64,000 nucleotides of DNA from Favolaschia claudopus. Taxonomy: Eukaryota; Basidiomycota; Agaricomycetes; Agaricales; Mycenaceae. The stretch is from contig JAWWNJ010000158.1 of assembly GCA_037176885.1 (NCBI GenBank), forward strand, positions 476,298 to 540,297. The letters are read 5' to 3'. Numbering within the stretch: the stretch's first letter is position 1; the number at the start of each line of letters is the position of its first letter. Position numbers and translations under genes: made by a program. The notes under the pieces are model-generated. The model was not told the DNA's origin and did not search any database. It worked only from the letters and a program-made list of their open reading frames with translations. This document shows, piece by piece, positions 33,515 through 44,340 of this stretch.

Positions 33515-34092
33515 ATTGGGAATTTTTGCGATTTTAGCAGATTTTTTGAGGCCTGGTTCACCGTCCGGATAAAACATCGACCTTTGGAAGGCTTGGTTTG
33601 GATTCGGATAAGATCTTCCCCATTTGGGGTCCGGATAAGATGTCCCAATTTCAAGATTTTTCGGGGCAGGCATCAAAGGTGATTATCAGTGGTCCTTAAT
33701 CAACTCGGACGAGCTTTAGCTCCCTGCCTTCGGCACGGGCCACTCGCTGCGCTCGCGGCGTGCCTACGGCGGTCACACAGCTCGTCGGGGCTGCCGCCCC
33801 AAACCCCGCAGTGAATTGCTTGCCGACGGCGCCGCACTGCCGCTCGCTGCACTCGCCAGCGCGCGTCGCGGAGATCTCACGGCTTGACAGAAAGTCACGG
33901 GGTGAATTCCCTTTCCTGGAGCTAAGGCTGTGCCGTGCTCTTTTAAAGTATAGGATTTCGGGACGTTTTATCCGCACCCCATTTGAGGAAAATCTTATCC
34001 GAATTTGGACCTGGCCCCGCCAAGGTCGATGTTTTATCCGAATTGTTGACCAGGCCCTAGAAAATCGGCTAAAATTAAGAAAAAATTAAGAT
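33515..34092. mobile_element. Fold-back element with a nested repeat
   Basis: The left arm 33515-33660 and right arm 33953-34092 pair imperfectly over about 110-140 bp (GGATAAAACATCGACCTT and its complement; GGATAAGAT words). The core end resembles AGGCCTGGT/ACCAGGCCCT. No clean TSD. The centre (about 33663-33952) is occupied by a separate GC-rich repeat. Confidence 0.65.
33822..33952 (-). repeat. GC-rich dispersed repeat, copy 2
   Basis: Opposite-strand relative of 20900-21034. Its TATACTTTAAAAG end meets the right arm of the fold-back exactly, so it was inserted into that element. The GC-rich stretch to its left (33720-33821) may belong to the same unit. Confidence 0.65.
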
Positions 34093-34813
34093 TTTTCTCC
34101 TCAGCCGTTTAAGTCGTTTTTTTTCGGCTGAAAAAGGCTTTTAGCCCAGCCATCCTGTTCAGGTTCAACCTCCCGAGTTTGATTGCCTGCCAGGTTCGCA
34201 ATGGTAAGATTTCTGACTGATAGACGGCATTTTTTGACCTGAGATGATCACAGATTCCGCCTGAATCCGCGCTGAATGCCTGTGATTTAGGTAGAAACTC
34301 TGCCGATTTTGGTCCACAGTGAGTCACAATTTCTCGTTAGAGCCGTTCGCGATTTGCCGGGGGAAGTTATCCGAACCTCGCCCAGAGCTGGTCGGCAGCC
34401 CCCATGCGTTATCCGAATTTTCGTTAAACGGCACCTCGAGGTGATGCCAGGCATTGCCAGCTTGCCTCGCCTCGGCCCCCAAAACAGGCACTGTGACACT
34501 TTTGACAGCGTCACTGAGTGACTGGCGCGTCAAGCACAATCCTCGTCCTCCCGCTCACCGGTTAGCGCGTTCCTGCCGCGAACCAATCCTCCTATGATTC
34601 ACCTCAACCTCGCTTGGCGTCGACGTCACCGCCTGGCTGCTACGGAGAATGCGAAACGCCCCACACAGAGCTGGAAATATGACGCAAAGGTGGCGCGTCG
34701 GGATAGTGCGTTGGCGCACTCAGGGTCCAAGGTACGCGCAATAGATACCTCCGAAATGTTATATATATTGCCCCAATTATACTCCATTCCAACCCTCCCT
34801 CTTGTGAACTCCC

Positions 34814-37800
34814 ATGGCCTCGCCGTCCTGCCAATGCGGCAACCCGCAGGCATGCACTTGCTACATCCAACCCCCGCGTCAAAACAATTTCACAACGAAT
34901 TCCTACCCCACGCCCAACGTCTTTGGCTCCTGGCCTGGCTCTCAGGCTCATGCCATGCCTCTCCCGCCTCAAGCTTTCATCCCCGGATCGCCGTATCCTC
35001 CACCACCTCCCGTCACTTTCGGCCAGACTTACGGCTTTCAAAATACATACCCCGCCTCATTTAACACCGTGATTCCTCCCCCTTCCTCTGCGGCAACCCA
35101 TGCACCATTTGTCGACGCGACTAACACGATTAATGCCGGCCTCGCTCCGCCACAGCGCAAGAAGAAACGTAAAGCGAATCCCAACGCTAACTCGGCAGCT
35201 ACATCGCGCACCCGTCGCCGCATCGACCCCAACTCCACCTCCGAACTGGCTGTGTTCGGGGTCGGTCCGTCTGACCCAAATGTTGCAGCGGCAGCAGCTG
35301 CCTCTGAATCAGTTTCCCATCCTTCAATCCCTCACCCCAACTTCGGCTCTTTGGTCAATCAATCTTCGGCATCCGGAGACGATGCAACAGATGTTTGGTA
35401 TTTTGTTCGAGGCGTTCACGGCGCTTCTGCGCCAACCGTCGCACCAGAACCAACGGAAATGAAGGAAGATCGACCGGATAAAAAGGTGTTTTCCCATTTG
35501 TCGTGCCGCCTCTGTCCGTGAGTGTTCAAGTGTGTTCTGTTTTTGTTTTCGCTATCTGAACCCTTCCATCGTTAGATTGCCAAAATGGAAGGCATGCTGG
35601 ACAAACCAAGACCGTCCGAAATCATCTTGAGAACATGGCAAAGTTTGGAAGGATATGGGCATCCTGAAGGGGCTCAAGAATTGGGATATTCTCGCAAAGG
35701 CGCCGAAGACTCCGGGAGAGCGAGAGGAATTTTCTATTCCCGGATTCTACGAACGATTGGTTAAGTGGATCGCTGTTGATGATCAGGTTGGTGCTATCTC
35801 ATCATTGTTTCTTGCGATTCTGATATATTTGTTTAGTCTCTGGACGTGGTGGACTGTCCCGAGCTCCGTGATCTCCTCCTCTTTATTGGGACTCAATTAG
35901 AGGACAAGGACATTCCACATCGCACGAAGTTATCAGAATTGATTGTCAAACAGTTCCAGGCCAAATATCAGTTAATGATTCATGAAATACAGGTATGTCA
36001 TGTCATATTCTAACGATTCACCTTCTAATTATATGCGCAGAACTCGCTTGGGCGACAGTCTTACACCCAGGACGTGTGGAGTCGCGAAAATCTTGACTCG
36101 CATCTGGGGATTACCGCGCACTACATCGTCCGAGACGCGAATGGGCACCTTGTACCTAAAACTCGGCTCGTTGCTTTTCGTCGATTGGACGGGAGACACA
36201 CCGGTCCAAATATCGCCAAAATCTTTGTACAAGTTTTGAAGGAGATTGGTTGTTTGCACAAAGTAAGTCACATAGAGTTGTGAATTGAACCGCTTGCTGA
36301 TGATAACTCAGCTCGGAATGATTACATGCGACAATGCTAGCAACAATAACACATGCATGGTGTATATTGCGCAAGAGCTCGCCGTGCTCGGAATTCCTTT
36401 CGATGCGGAAGGGAACAGAATTCGGTGAGTTTTAATGATTTATTCCCGAGTCTGAGGGCTAACCGTGTTCAGCTGTTTTCCGCATGTCGTCAATATTGCT
36501 GTCAAAGCCGCTCTCGCAACACTTCCCGAATTACCTGCTCCTCAAGATGGTGTCGATTCGGACAACTACGGCACGCCGATTCCCGAGGCACTGAAGCAGG
36601 ATGTCGGGTATTGGGAGGCGCTAAGAAAAAATCCAGTCAAACAAACTCGTACACTCGTTACATCGTGCCGAGCGTCTGGTCAACGACGGGATAATTTTAA
36701 GGAGACGATAGAACGTGGCAACGAGGAGGGCGGCTTCGGCGAACCCGCCTTGAAGCTGCGCGTCATACAGCTCTTGCAAGATGTCGACACGCGTTGGTCG
36801 GCTACGTTCTTGATGATAGACCGGTATCTTGAGCAAGATTTGGTTTGTTCTATTGTTTTTTCTTGCCAGTAGTGATTGAATTTGACTTGGAATTTCGTTT
36901 AGGCTGTTGAGGCATTTCTCGATGACCCAATGCAAGTCGAAATTTCGGATGATCGACTCGATCCAGTCACCAAGACTGTTCTCATCGACATTCGGCGGTT
37001 TTTACAGGTTCCGCATCTTGTCCAGGAGATAGTCTCTGCGGAGAAAGCACCTACCCTGTCCTATGTGCTTCCACTCTACGAGCAGCTCATTGCCGCCCTC
37101 AAGCTTCTTGCACGAGAGCTCCCGAAAATCAGTCTCGGTATCAACGCCGCTGTCGACAAATTCACAGAATATCTTGGGATGTCTCGGCGCACTCGAATGT
37201 ATGCGCTAGCGATGGGTAATTACTTCCTTGTTTGTCTCTTAATTCGCTTCAATCACTCATATTTAACTTTCAGTTCTAAATCCGACGACAAAACTCCAGT
37301 GGCTAAGGGACAACTGGTCTTCATCAGATGCTGAAGAAGCCAGAACCTGGATTCGTGCAGCGGTGCGTCCCAACTTTCACATTATACTGCGCTACTGACA
37401 AACTCCCAAGATGCTGGAGTACCGCCGGGAGTTCCGCGCTCACCAGAACTCTCCGAGCACTGTGCACATACCTTCGACCGCCAGCCGCCGCGCTGTTCAC
37501 ACGCCGTCTGCATCCCATGCCGCTCGTGCCCAGAAATCTGGGTTTGCGAAGCTTGGTGCTCTTGTAAAAGAGCTGTCTGCTTCCGACATCGAATCCCCAC
37601 CGAGTACTCGAAGTCCGCAGCCGCTTTCGGAGGAAGAGCAAGTAGAGGCAGAGCGCCGTGCTGCTGCCGAAGATGAACATATTGTCGATGCGGAGCTGAA
37701 TGACTATGAGAAGGAGGGTTTGCTGGGAGGCTCGGACCCAGAGTATGAGGACCTTGACTTGCTCCGCTACTGGGAGGTGAGTTTAAGTATGTTCTTATAC

Positions 37801-38161
37801 AATGTTGGTCTGAAAAATGTTGCAGGCTCGTCAATATCGGTTCCGTTACCTATTTCGCGTGGCGCTTGATGTATTGCCTGTTCAGGCTTCTGCGGTACCA
37901 TGCGAGCGTGTTTTCTCTTCCAGCAAGGACACAGATGCCTCCCTACGCAACAGTCTCTCCCCCGAGATGATGGAAATGCTCCAGATTCTCAAATTTATTT
38001 ATCGACAGGATCGCATCAAATTTTGCGAGGACTTCGTCGTAACTGAGGAAGATCTGTCTGTTGTTGATATTGACCCTGATGTAGCAGAAAGGTTGATTGC
38101 GGCAGGGCGTACTCAAGAGCTTGAGGATCTTATAGAATCTTCCTGGGCTTCGCCCGTTTGA
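34814..38161 (+). CDS. hAT-family transposase, 10 exons, one probable frameshift
   Basis: Exons fit as 34814-35517, 35576-35786, 35837-35992, 36041-36262, 36312-36424, 36473-36842, 36903-37215, 37274-37362, 37411-37776 and 37826-38161, all introns GT-AG and 47-60 nt long. The N-terminus is Pro/Gln-rich with a basic KKKRK stretch. A BED-type zinc finger spans exons 1-2 (CRLC, then TVRNHLENM). The catalytic RNase H-like region includes LVAFRRLDGRHTG, the TCDNASNN motif with a catalytic-type Asp, CFPHVVNIAV, and DVDTRWSATFLMIDRYL. The C-terminus has the hAT dimerisation motif (VLPVQASAVPCERVFSSSKD, LSPEMMEMLQILKF). In exon 2 near 35633 one base appears to be missing between the zinc-finger end and KVWKDM, so this copy may be inactive. 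Transposase would cut and paste this element and its short derivative in the nucleus. Confidence 0.85.
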
Positions 38162-38356
38162 TTTTTGCGTTGTATTCACTTATATAATCATTGTGCTTTG
38201 TATTGTTCCATAATTTACTCATAAACTGTATAGTCTTTTATTGTGCATATGTTTATTGTACTTATTGGAGAATTGTAGCACATTTTAGAGGTGCATACGA
38301 GGTCAAAACAGTGCAATGCAGCTCAAAACGAGGAGACGGGGAACCGTGGGACGGAA

Positions 38357-38636
38357 ACTTCCATTTATGGATGTCAGCTCCGAGCTGCCTTGGCCCAACT
38401 CCGAGCTCGAGCGAGCTGATGGGCAATCACCTCGAGCTCAGCTCCAACGGGTCCCCGCCCGTCTTCTCTCTCTAGCATATCACCTCTGTGGTCGTCGTCG
38501 TCGCTCGCGCGGCGCTCCGCGCCGCGCTCGCTCCTCCTCCTCCCACTTCCATTTATGGATGTCAGCTCCGAGCTGCCTTGGCCCAACTCTGAGCTCGAGC
38601 GAGCTGATGGGCAATCACCTCGAGCTCAGCTCCAAC
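38357..38636 (+). repeat. 92-bp direct repeats flanking a 96-bp cassette
   Basis: 38357-38448 and 38545-38636 are the same 92 bp with one mismatch (hAT right subterminal sequence, GAGCTGATGGGCAATCACC). The spacer 38449-38544 is the cassette described separately. The related hAT end at 63888-63930 has only one copy and no cassette, so the duplication arose with the insertion. Confidence 0.85.
38449..38544 (+). mobile_element. 96-bp GC-rich cassette, copy 1
   Basis: Begins GGGTCCCCGCCCGTC, contains TCGTCGTCGTCG and the hairpin GCGCGGCGC-TCC-GCGCCGCGC, and ends CTCCTCCTCCTCCC. The identical 96 bp occurs in reverse at 39844-39939. No ORF of note. Type unknown. Confidence 0.7.
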
Positions 38637-38696
38637 TCAGCTCCCGGCCTGGTCACCTTCGGCATCGCAAATCAGGCCATTTGAATTATCTGCCGA

Positions 38697-38810
38697 GGCC
38701 CGGGTCGGAGACCCGGGCCGCGGGTCAACAAACATCCCCGACCCGACCCTCCAGGTCGGGTCGGGCTTGGGTCGGGTCTAGGGTCTTCGACCCGACCCGG
38801 CAAAACACTA
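38697..38810. repeat. Remnant of a GGGTCGG hAT-like element
   Basis: CCCGGGTCGG and GACCCGACCC words as in 23234-24044, ending CAAAACACTA at 38810. No matching left terminus, so truncated or fused to the hAT element beside it. Confidence 0.55.
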
Positions 38811-39362
38811 AATGCTCCGCCAATTTCAAACTCCGACACTAGGCTCGAATCCAGCCTGTGTATGAAGGCGAACCTGTCGATACACAGGCTGGTCGATCTG
38901 AGTTTGAATCCCGCTGTCAATCAAGTTACCAAAAAAGGTTATTCAAGACTCACCCATTTTTCACTCGAATGAAGAGATTTTTGCGCGGTAACTGAGCGAT
39001 TGGTATGCGACAGATATTCTACGCTTGACTGGAGGTCTAATCGTGAGTTTTTAGAGTGCAGGAAGCAAAACAGTCAGTGTTGGTCTTGTTTGTTCGTGAC
39101 GTCACCCACTGTAAGCAATAACCTTTTTTGGGAACCGAGATTGACGTGGCAATTCAAACTCAGATCGACCGGTCTGTCTATCGACAGGCTTGCCTCCATA
39201 GACATACTCCGACACATGCATGATGACACTCGATGAATTCCGCCGCATCAGTGACACCCTAATATGGTAACTTGATGCCGGCTCAATTTACGGCGATCAA
39301 TTGCTTTCCTCTTCTCTTTCTTCAGAGGGGATGTGGTGGGGAGAAAAGGAACAGAGATAATA
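38811..39362. other. Intergenic, no gene recognised
   Basis: Contains a loose inverted repeat (CCTGTCGATACACAGGCTGG near 38873 and GTCTATCGACAGGC near 39175). No coding sequence. Confidence 0.4.
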
Positions 39363-39571
39363 GCCTGTTTGCGATGCAGCCATTGAATGGCTAATGGCTA
39401 CGCAAGTGCCCGAATTCCGGCGTATTGACGAAAGCTACCCCCGGTCTGAGCATCCAATTTTCATTCCAAATAGCTCTTCTTGACTTCGACATAAAAGTTT
39501 AGCCCATCGAACTTTCCTAATACGGAAAGCGGTAGCCATTCAATGGCTCCAATGGCTCTTCGCAAACCCTC
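39363..39571. mobile_element. 209-bp MITE, copy 1
   Basis: Starts GCCTGTTTGCGATGCAGCC, ends CTCTTCGCAAACCCTC; the ends pair around AGCCATTGAATGGCT and GTTTGCGA. TA flanks at 39361-39362 and 39572-39573. A second copy lies at 42539-42751, roughly 85% similar by eye. Confidence 0.78.
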
Positions 39572-39843
39572 TAATGGTGCTTAAGAGGCTTGAGAATGTA
39601 TATATGTTTTTTTTTTCGTATTCGCCAGTCGCGGGTTCAATTACTGTAGCCTGTAGGTGATACTCTTTTGATCTTTTTTTTTTCCAGTGTGCTACAGTGC
39701 CGGACACGCAAAATCGACAACTTTAATCTTCCCTTTATGAAAGGTGTGACATACCCCCAGATGTCTAGATTTTTGTGTAAAACAGTCGCTAAGCATCGAA
39801 AGAACAGTTTTGCACGAGCCGATTGTCACAAAAACGAAAAATC

Positions 39844-39939
39844 GGGAGGAGGAGGAGCGAGCGCGGCGCGGAGCGCCGCGCGAGCGACGACGACGACCAC
39901 AGAGGTGATATGCTAGAGAGAGAAGACGGGCGGGGACCC
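39844..39939 (-). mobile_element. 96-bp GC-rich cassette, copy 2 (reverse)
   Basis: Reverse complement identical to 38449-38544. Flanked by the 25-bp direct repeat CCGATTGTCACAAAAACGAA... at 39819-39843 and 39941-39965, with one extra A at 39940. The flank is unrelated to the one around copy 1. Confidence 0.75.
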
Positions 39940-40048
39940 ACCGATTGTCACAAAAACGAAAAATCATGAAATGATAGCCGAAAATTTGGCCGTAACCTCA
40001 AAATTGATGGGAAAAACCTCGGACATAGCGCAATCGACTCCTTTCGTT

Positions 40049-40812
40049 CACTGTGGTCGCATAACCCCCTGACTTTCCCATAGTTGGTTCACAAGGTTTC
40101 AATGGGAAATTCACCGGAAAACTCTGTGAATTCCACTATGGAGTTGTGAATTTCACGGAGATATTTTCACTGGGTCCAACTATGTGAGTGGGACATTCCA
40201 TGGTGTTAATTCACATGGTTTGGGAATGATATCCACCTCATATTCCAATGAAAACTCTTTCACTGTGTTGGATTCCCTTCCAATACTCCCGAAAGTCACT
40301 TGAAAAATACGTGAAAACTGCATGAAAAATCTACTACGTACCCCTCGCTTTGACCAGTGTCAACATACAAGTATTAGTCTTATCTCTTTTGCACGGAAGT
40401 ACTTACTGAACAAGTACAACAAGTCTTTACCAACGATTACTAAGTTACGGTATTCAAAGTATGTATATGTAAATTGACTATATTACTGTATTAGGAACAC
40501 AACCAGTACTGGTGACCAGAACCATGTACCGTGTTCGAGGCAACTTGAACTCCATGAATTTCACGAGGTTTACGGGTGAATTTCCAAGAGTTGCCAGGAA
40601 GCAAGGAATGAACTTTCTGAGCAGTTTTCACACACATATGCATTCATTCGATTTTCGAGTGAAATTCACGCACTTCATATTGCGGACTCTAATTATGTGA
40701 ATCGGGTACGTGAAGTCACAACCCCATGAATCTGAATTCACTAGATAAACCCGTGAATTGTGGAATTCATGGTCCGGCTATGGGAAATTCATGGGGTTCT
40801 GCGACCACAGTG
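40049..40812. mobile_element. 764-bp TIR element with CACTG ends
   Basis: Ends CACTGTGGTCGCATAACCCC and reverse-strand CACTGTGGTCGCAGAACCCC, flanked by CGTT at 40045-40048 and 40813-40816. The interior has many GTGAATT/AATTCAC and CATGG words. Non-coding. CACTG ends recall CACTA elements, but those make 3-bp duplications; the family is open. Confidence 0.72.
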
Positions 40813-41406
40813 CGTTGAGTAAGTTATGATTCTGATAAAATAAAGAAAATTCCACGAGCGGTTTCTGAGAAATCTGCCTCTCTTTGCAGCTCTCTTTGCC
40901 TGGGAAATCGCACCGGATTTGGCAATCCCGAGTCACGTTACATGTTACTGTCAAAGATAGGATTGTACTTAGCATTGCAACGTTGTTGAGGCATTGTGTG
41001 CAGCATGGAATGCATACCTATGACATCCTTCCTTTCTATCATGAGCCAAGATCCTTTTCTTCAGCTCAGAGCTGCCTTACCCAAATTTGAAATGGCCCAC
41101 TTGGGCTGCCCAACTCTTTTTGTCTTCGACAATTATTTCTTCTCATTGTATACTGTCACTTGGGTATAAATTGGTTAGACAAAGTTGATCCATGGCTGAC
41201 TTCATGAAAGTAGTATGAGGCATCGTGTAAATCCGCCTCCCGAGAGGTTCAGAAGGAGTCGGAGATGTTTTATCAAGCACCGGAAGCGACAGTTGGGCCT
41301 CCGCATCAAACATTCTTGGCCCATATTCATGAGCGGCAAGGGCGGCGAGGGCGACGACGGCGGCATGGTTGGTTGGAGCACAAATGGGGCTTCAGAAGGC
41401 ATACTA

Positions 41407-42115
41407 CTCGTTATGGCAATAAGTCTTGGACGGTGGGATTTTTGACTGCTCTTGGCCATCTAAGCAGGTTTTCGGCAGATTTGAGGTGCTAGATGTCAGT
41501 GGAGTACTCCACCGACCTCATTCCGTCCATCAGTCTGATCAAATAATCTTGATCTGTAATCATAAAAGGCAAAACAGAGATAAATATTGAAAACTGCAAA
41601 TTAGGGCCCAGCTATCCATGTTTTTGGCGCAAAACTGGATAGCTAGGCTTGTAGATCGTCCAAAACTAGTAAGTTTAACACCTTGAATTAAGCAAAATGG
41701 CTGAGGCGTTCCAGAGATATTGTGCTGCCAAGTCGGCCATTTTTTGCCGTAACATGGGCAAAAATAGCAAAACAGCTGAAATATGGCCAACTTGGCAGCC
41801 CAAGATCTCGGGAACTACACCAGCTTTTGCCATAATTCAAGTTGGGGGTTACTTGGCTTCACCAAAGCTATACATTGGGGCATACAAGTTTGATGGGAAA
41901 TGATGTCCCAATGAGCGAAAAAATGCACATTTGAGGTTATTGATGTGTTTTGCCTTTTATGGCAGCTGATCAGCGCTTGGTGATTGTAGTGATGGCCGGA
42001 ATCTTATCAGTGGTTCACTCTACGCACATTCAGCATCTTGAACCAGCCGGAAAGCTGTTCAATCTGTCGCAAACAACGCAAAATCCCACCGTCCAAGACT
42101 TATTGCCATAACGAG
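41407..42115. mobile_element. 709-bp fold-back MITE
   Basis: 36-bp identical inverted ends starting CTCGTTATGGCAATAAGTCT; TA at 41405-41406 and 42116-42117. Interior arms also pair imperfectly (ATAAAAGGCAAAACA near 41562 with its complement near 41948), so nearly the whole element is a palindrome. Non-coding. Confidence 0.8.
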
Positions 42116-42326
42116 TAGTTAGCTATTTTTTGTTCCCCGAGGTACACACAATTTTGATTTTTTGGCTCAAAAATTTGGCCGCAGCTAAAATCTCGTGGGA
42201 AAAACTTCGGAGGTGGTTTTATGGACGTTTTCGAGGGTGCCGAGTCTGATTCTGAAGTCAGATTTATGCCGAAAATTCGCGTTCTTCGGCAATCATCACT
42301 GTCGACTTTGGTCGTCCGGCACTGTA

Positions 42327-43215
42327 CAGCTCCGGACAATCAAAGTCGACAAATTTAACCCATGTTTCCCACGCCCCCGATAAGTATCGGACTCGAGAGG
42401 AAATGATTAGAGGATGCTGCTGAATTTTTTTGGGCGAAATTCATCGAGCCGTTGGCGAGATACAAGCTATTCTTGGTGGAGAGGGGTCAAAATTTTGGCC
42501 AGACCCCTATATTTCAAGGAAAATTCATGAAAATATTAACCTGTTTGCGATGCAGCCATTGCATGGCTGGCTAATGGCTAAATAATTGTCCAGATTCCGG
42601 CGTATTGACAAAAGATACCTCCGGTTCGAGTATCCAAATTCCATTCCAGGCAGCTCTTCTTGACTTCTACATGAAAGTTTAGCCCATCAAAGTTTCCTAA
42701 TACGGAAATCGGTAGCCATTCAATGGCTCCAATGGCTCTTCGCAAACCCTCTATTAATTTGAGCTCTTTTCGAGTGTTTGAGTTTGTTTCTGGACTCGGA
42801 TTGAAAATTCAACGAGCCATTTTTCCACAAAACGAGGTGCAACATTGTGACTGATGTAACACCATGTCACGCTCGAGACCTTCCCCAGAACTTTCAGCAC
42901 GTCCCAAAAACAGCTTGGAGGTGGCACCTCCAAAAGCACTTTGTTGGGTGTTATGATGCGTTATTCCGAGGGGCCTCCTAAACTAAATGCTTCTCTTATC
43001 AGGCGATATGAAAGCCCTCGAGGCTCACAGAGGTACACATAATTTCGTTCAGACCGCCCGAAGATTTGGCCAAACCCATTTTGTCGTGGGAAAATTCAGG
43101 AAAAATCGTTTTTAGACGTATTTTGGGGCGCCGAATCTGATTCTGAACTCAGCTAAGCCCAGAAATCAGCGGTTTGGCCGAAAATTAAATTGTTGACTTT
43201 GATTGTCCGGAGCTG
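42327..43215. mobile_element. TIR element B (TA flanks)
   Basis: Ends CAGCTCCGGACAATCAAAG on both sides (25 of 26 bp). TA at 42325-42326, shared with element A, and at 43216-43217. It carries MITE copy 2 at 42539-42751. Non-coding; a relative of element A (same AATTTGGCC, CGTGGGAAAA and TCTGATTCTGAA interior words). Confidence 0.75.
42539..42751. mobile_element. 213-bp MITE, copy 2
   Basis: Same family as 39363-39571, inserted in element B, with TA at 42537-42538 and 42752-42753. Confidence 0.75.
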
Positions 43216-43217
43216 TA

Positions 43218-44340
43218 GCGGGCAAAAAAGAACAAGGAAAAAATCACAGGGAAAATGATCAAGAACCATGACTATGCAGGGCAGTCCGGACATTGGCTTC
43301 ACATTCTCTTAGACTGCCATCATATCCACTTATTGTCTGTCCCTGCTGTGAGTACTAGATCAACCCGGTGCAGCATTATATTACCCATATCCTTGTTACC
43401 ACACCTCGCAGCCTAGTCACTAATAAATATCATTGTACTTCTAGCTTCGCTATTTTGCCCAATCCCGTGCCGAGAAGCCGCGATCAATATTGCCGAAGGT
43501 TGCCGCCATCGAATTCCCATCTTGGGTGTCACTGATGCGGCGGAAGTTTGGCAAGTGCATGATGAATGGTCAGACACGTTTCCTCAGCCCAGCCTTTGAT
43601 TCCTTCAGATTAAAATCGGAGACTTGAGTTCCCTTCAGTACACGGTGAAAAAATCCCCGAGAATTGTTCGAATAGTAGTACATATCCTGTGCAGGCTGTG
43701 CTAGTAGAAGCCGTCCCTCGAGAACCATTCTTCAAGCTGCTTTTACGAAATTTTGGCATCCAACTGAGTGTTATTAAATCCACACCTCGCTACTAGCACG
43801 GTTTTGCCGTGTTTGACGCGTCCTGGAATTAAACCTCAATTCTTCAATTTTCATGACGCGTCGCAATGGCCTCGGCGGTCCCGGGCCTGCCATCGCATCT
43901 ATCAACTGCGCGTAATTTCCAAAAGTTGGGCTGATTCCACAAACAGGAGCTGGGAAGTGAGGTTGGTTCAACAAACTCAATGTCTCAAAAGTAAGGTTGG
44001 TTCAACACATGGAACTCGAAAAAACTGGGGGGGACTCCATAACTATGAAATGCCAGGTCCATTAGCAAAATGAGCCAGGTCCATAGCGGAAACCTGGCGT
44101 CAGGTCAACATTCTTAAATATGGGGTCAAGTCAATAAATCGCGAAAAGTTCGTTCGGTAAGCCAAATCACGGTAGTTGCACCGCGCCAGATCAAGAACCG
44201 GGAAACTGGGCTGAGTTGGGGCTGAGTCGATTACCAGAAAAGGCAATAACTTGTTTTGCAATTAACTTAAAGGATCTGTCACTGGGTCACGTGGGTGCTG
44301 TGCACGACGACACTCTTGCATTACTCGTCGGCCCCGCCAC
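43218..44340. other. Upstream region of the F-box gene, no gene recognised
   Basis: No exon chain or repeat shared with other parts was noticed. A minus-strand frame at 43774-43980 is open but short and unmatched. Confidence 0.4.

Larger units (their letters stand above)
34427..38655 (+). mobile_element. hAT element with transposase; outer termini missing
   Basis: Sequence from CGGCACCTCGAGGTGATGCC (34428) resembles the left subterminal part of the small hAT derivative at 63506-63942, and the right part ending CAGCTCCAACTCAGCTCCCG (about 38635-38655) matches that derivative's right end. The terminal bases themselves (TAGTGTTGCCGG and complement) are absent on both sides, so the copy is probably immobile. 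The right subterminal region has been duplicated around a 96-bp cassette. Confidence 0.65.
39695..42324. mobile_element. TIR element A (TA flanks), swollen by nested insertions
   Basis: Left end CAGTGCCGGACACGCAAAA and right end (reverse strand) CAGTGCCGGACGACCAAAG; TA at 39693-39694 and 42325-42326. Contains the 96-bp cassette (39844-39939), the CACTG-ended element (40049-40812) and the fold-back (41407-42115). The own sequence is short and non-coding (AAATTTGGCCG, GTCTGATTCTGAAGTC motifs shared with element B). Confidence 0.65.

Noticed and set aside
38449..38544. The 96-bp cassette as a Helitron end
   Set aside because: It has a hairpin but no TC start, no CTRR end, and it is bracketed by direct repeats, which Helitrons do not make.
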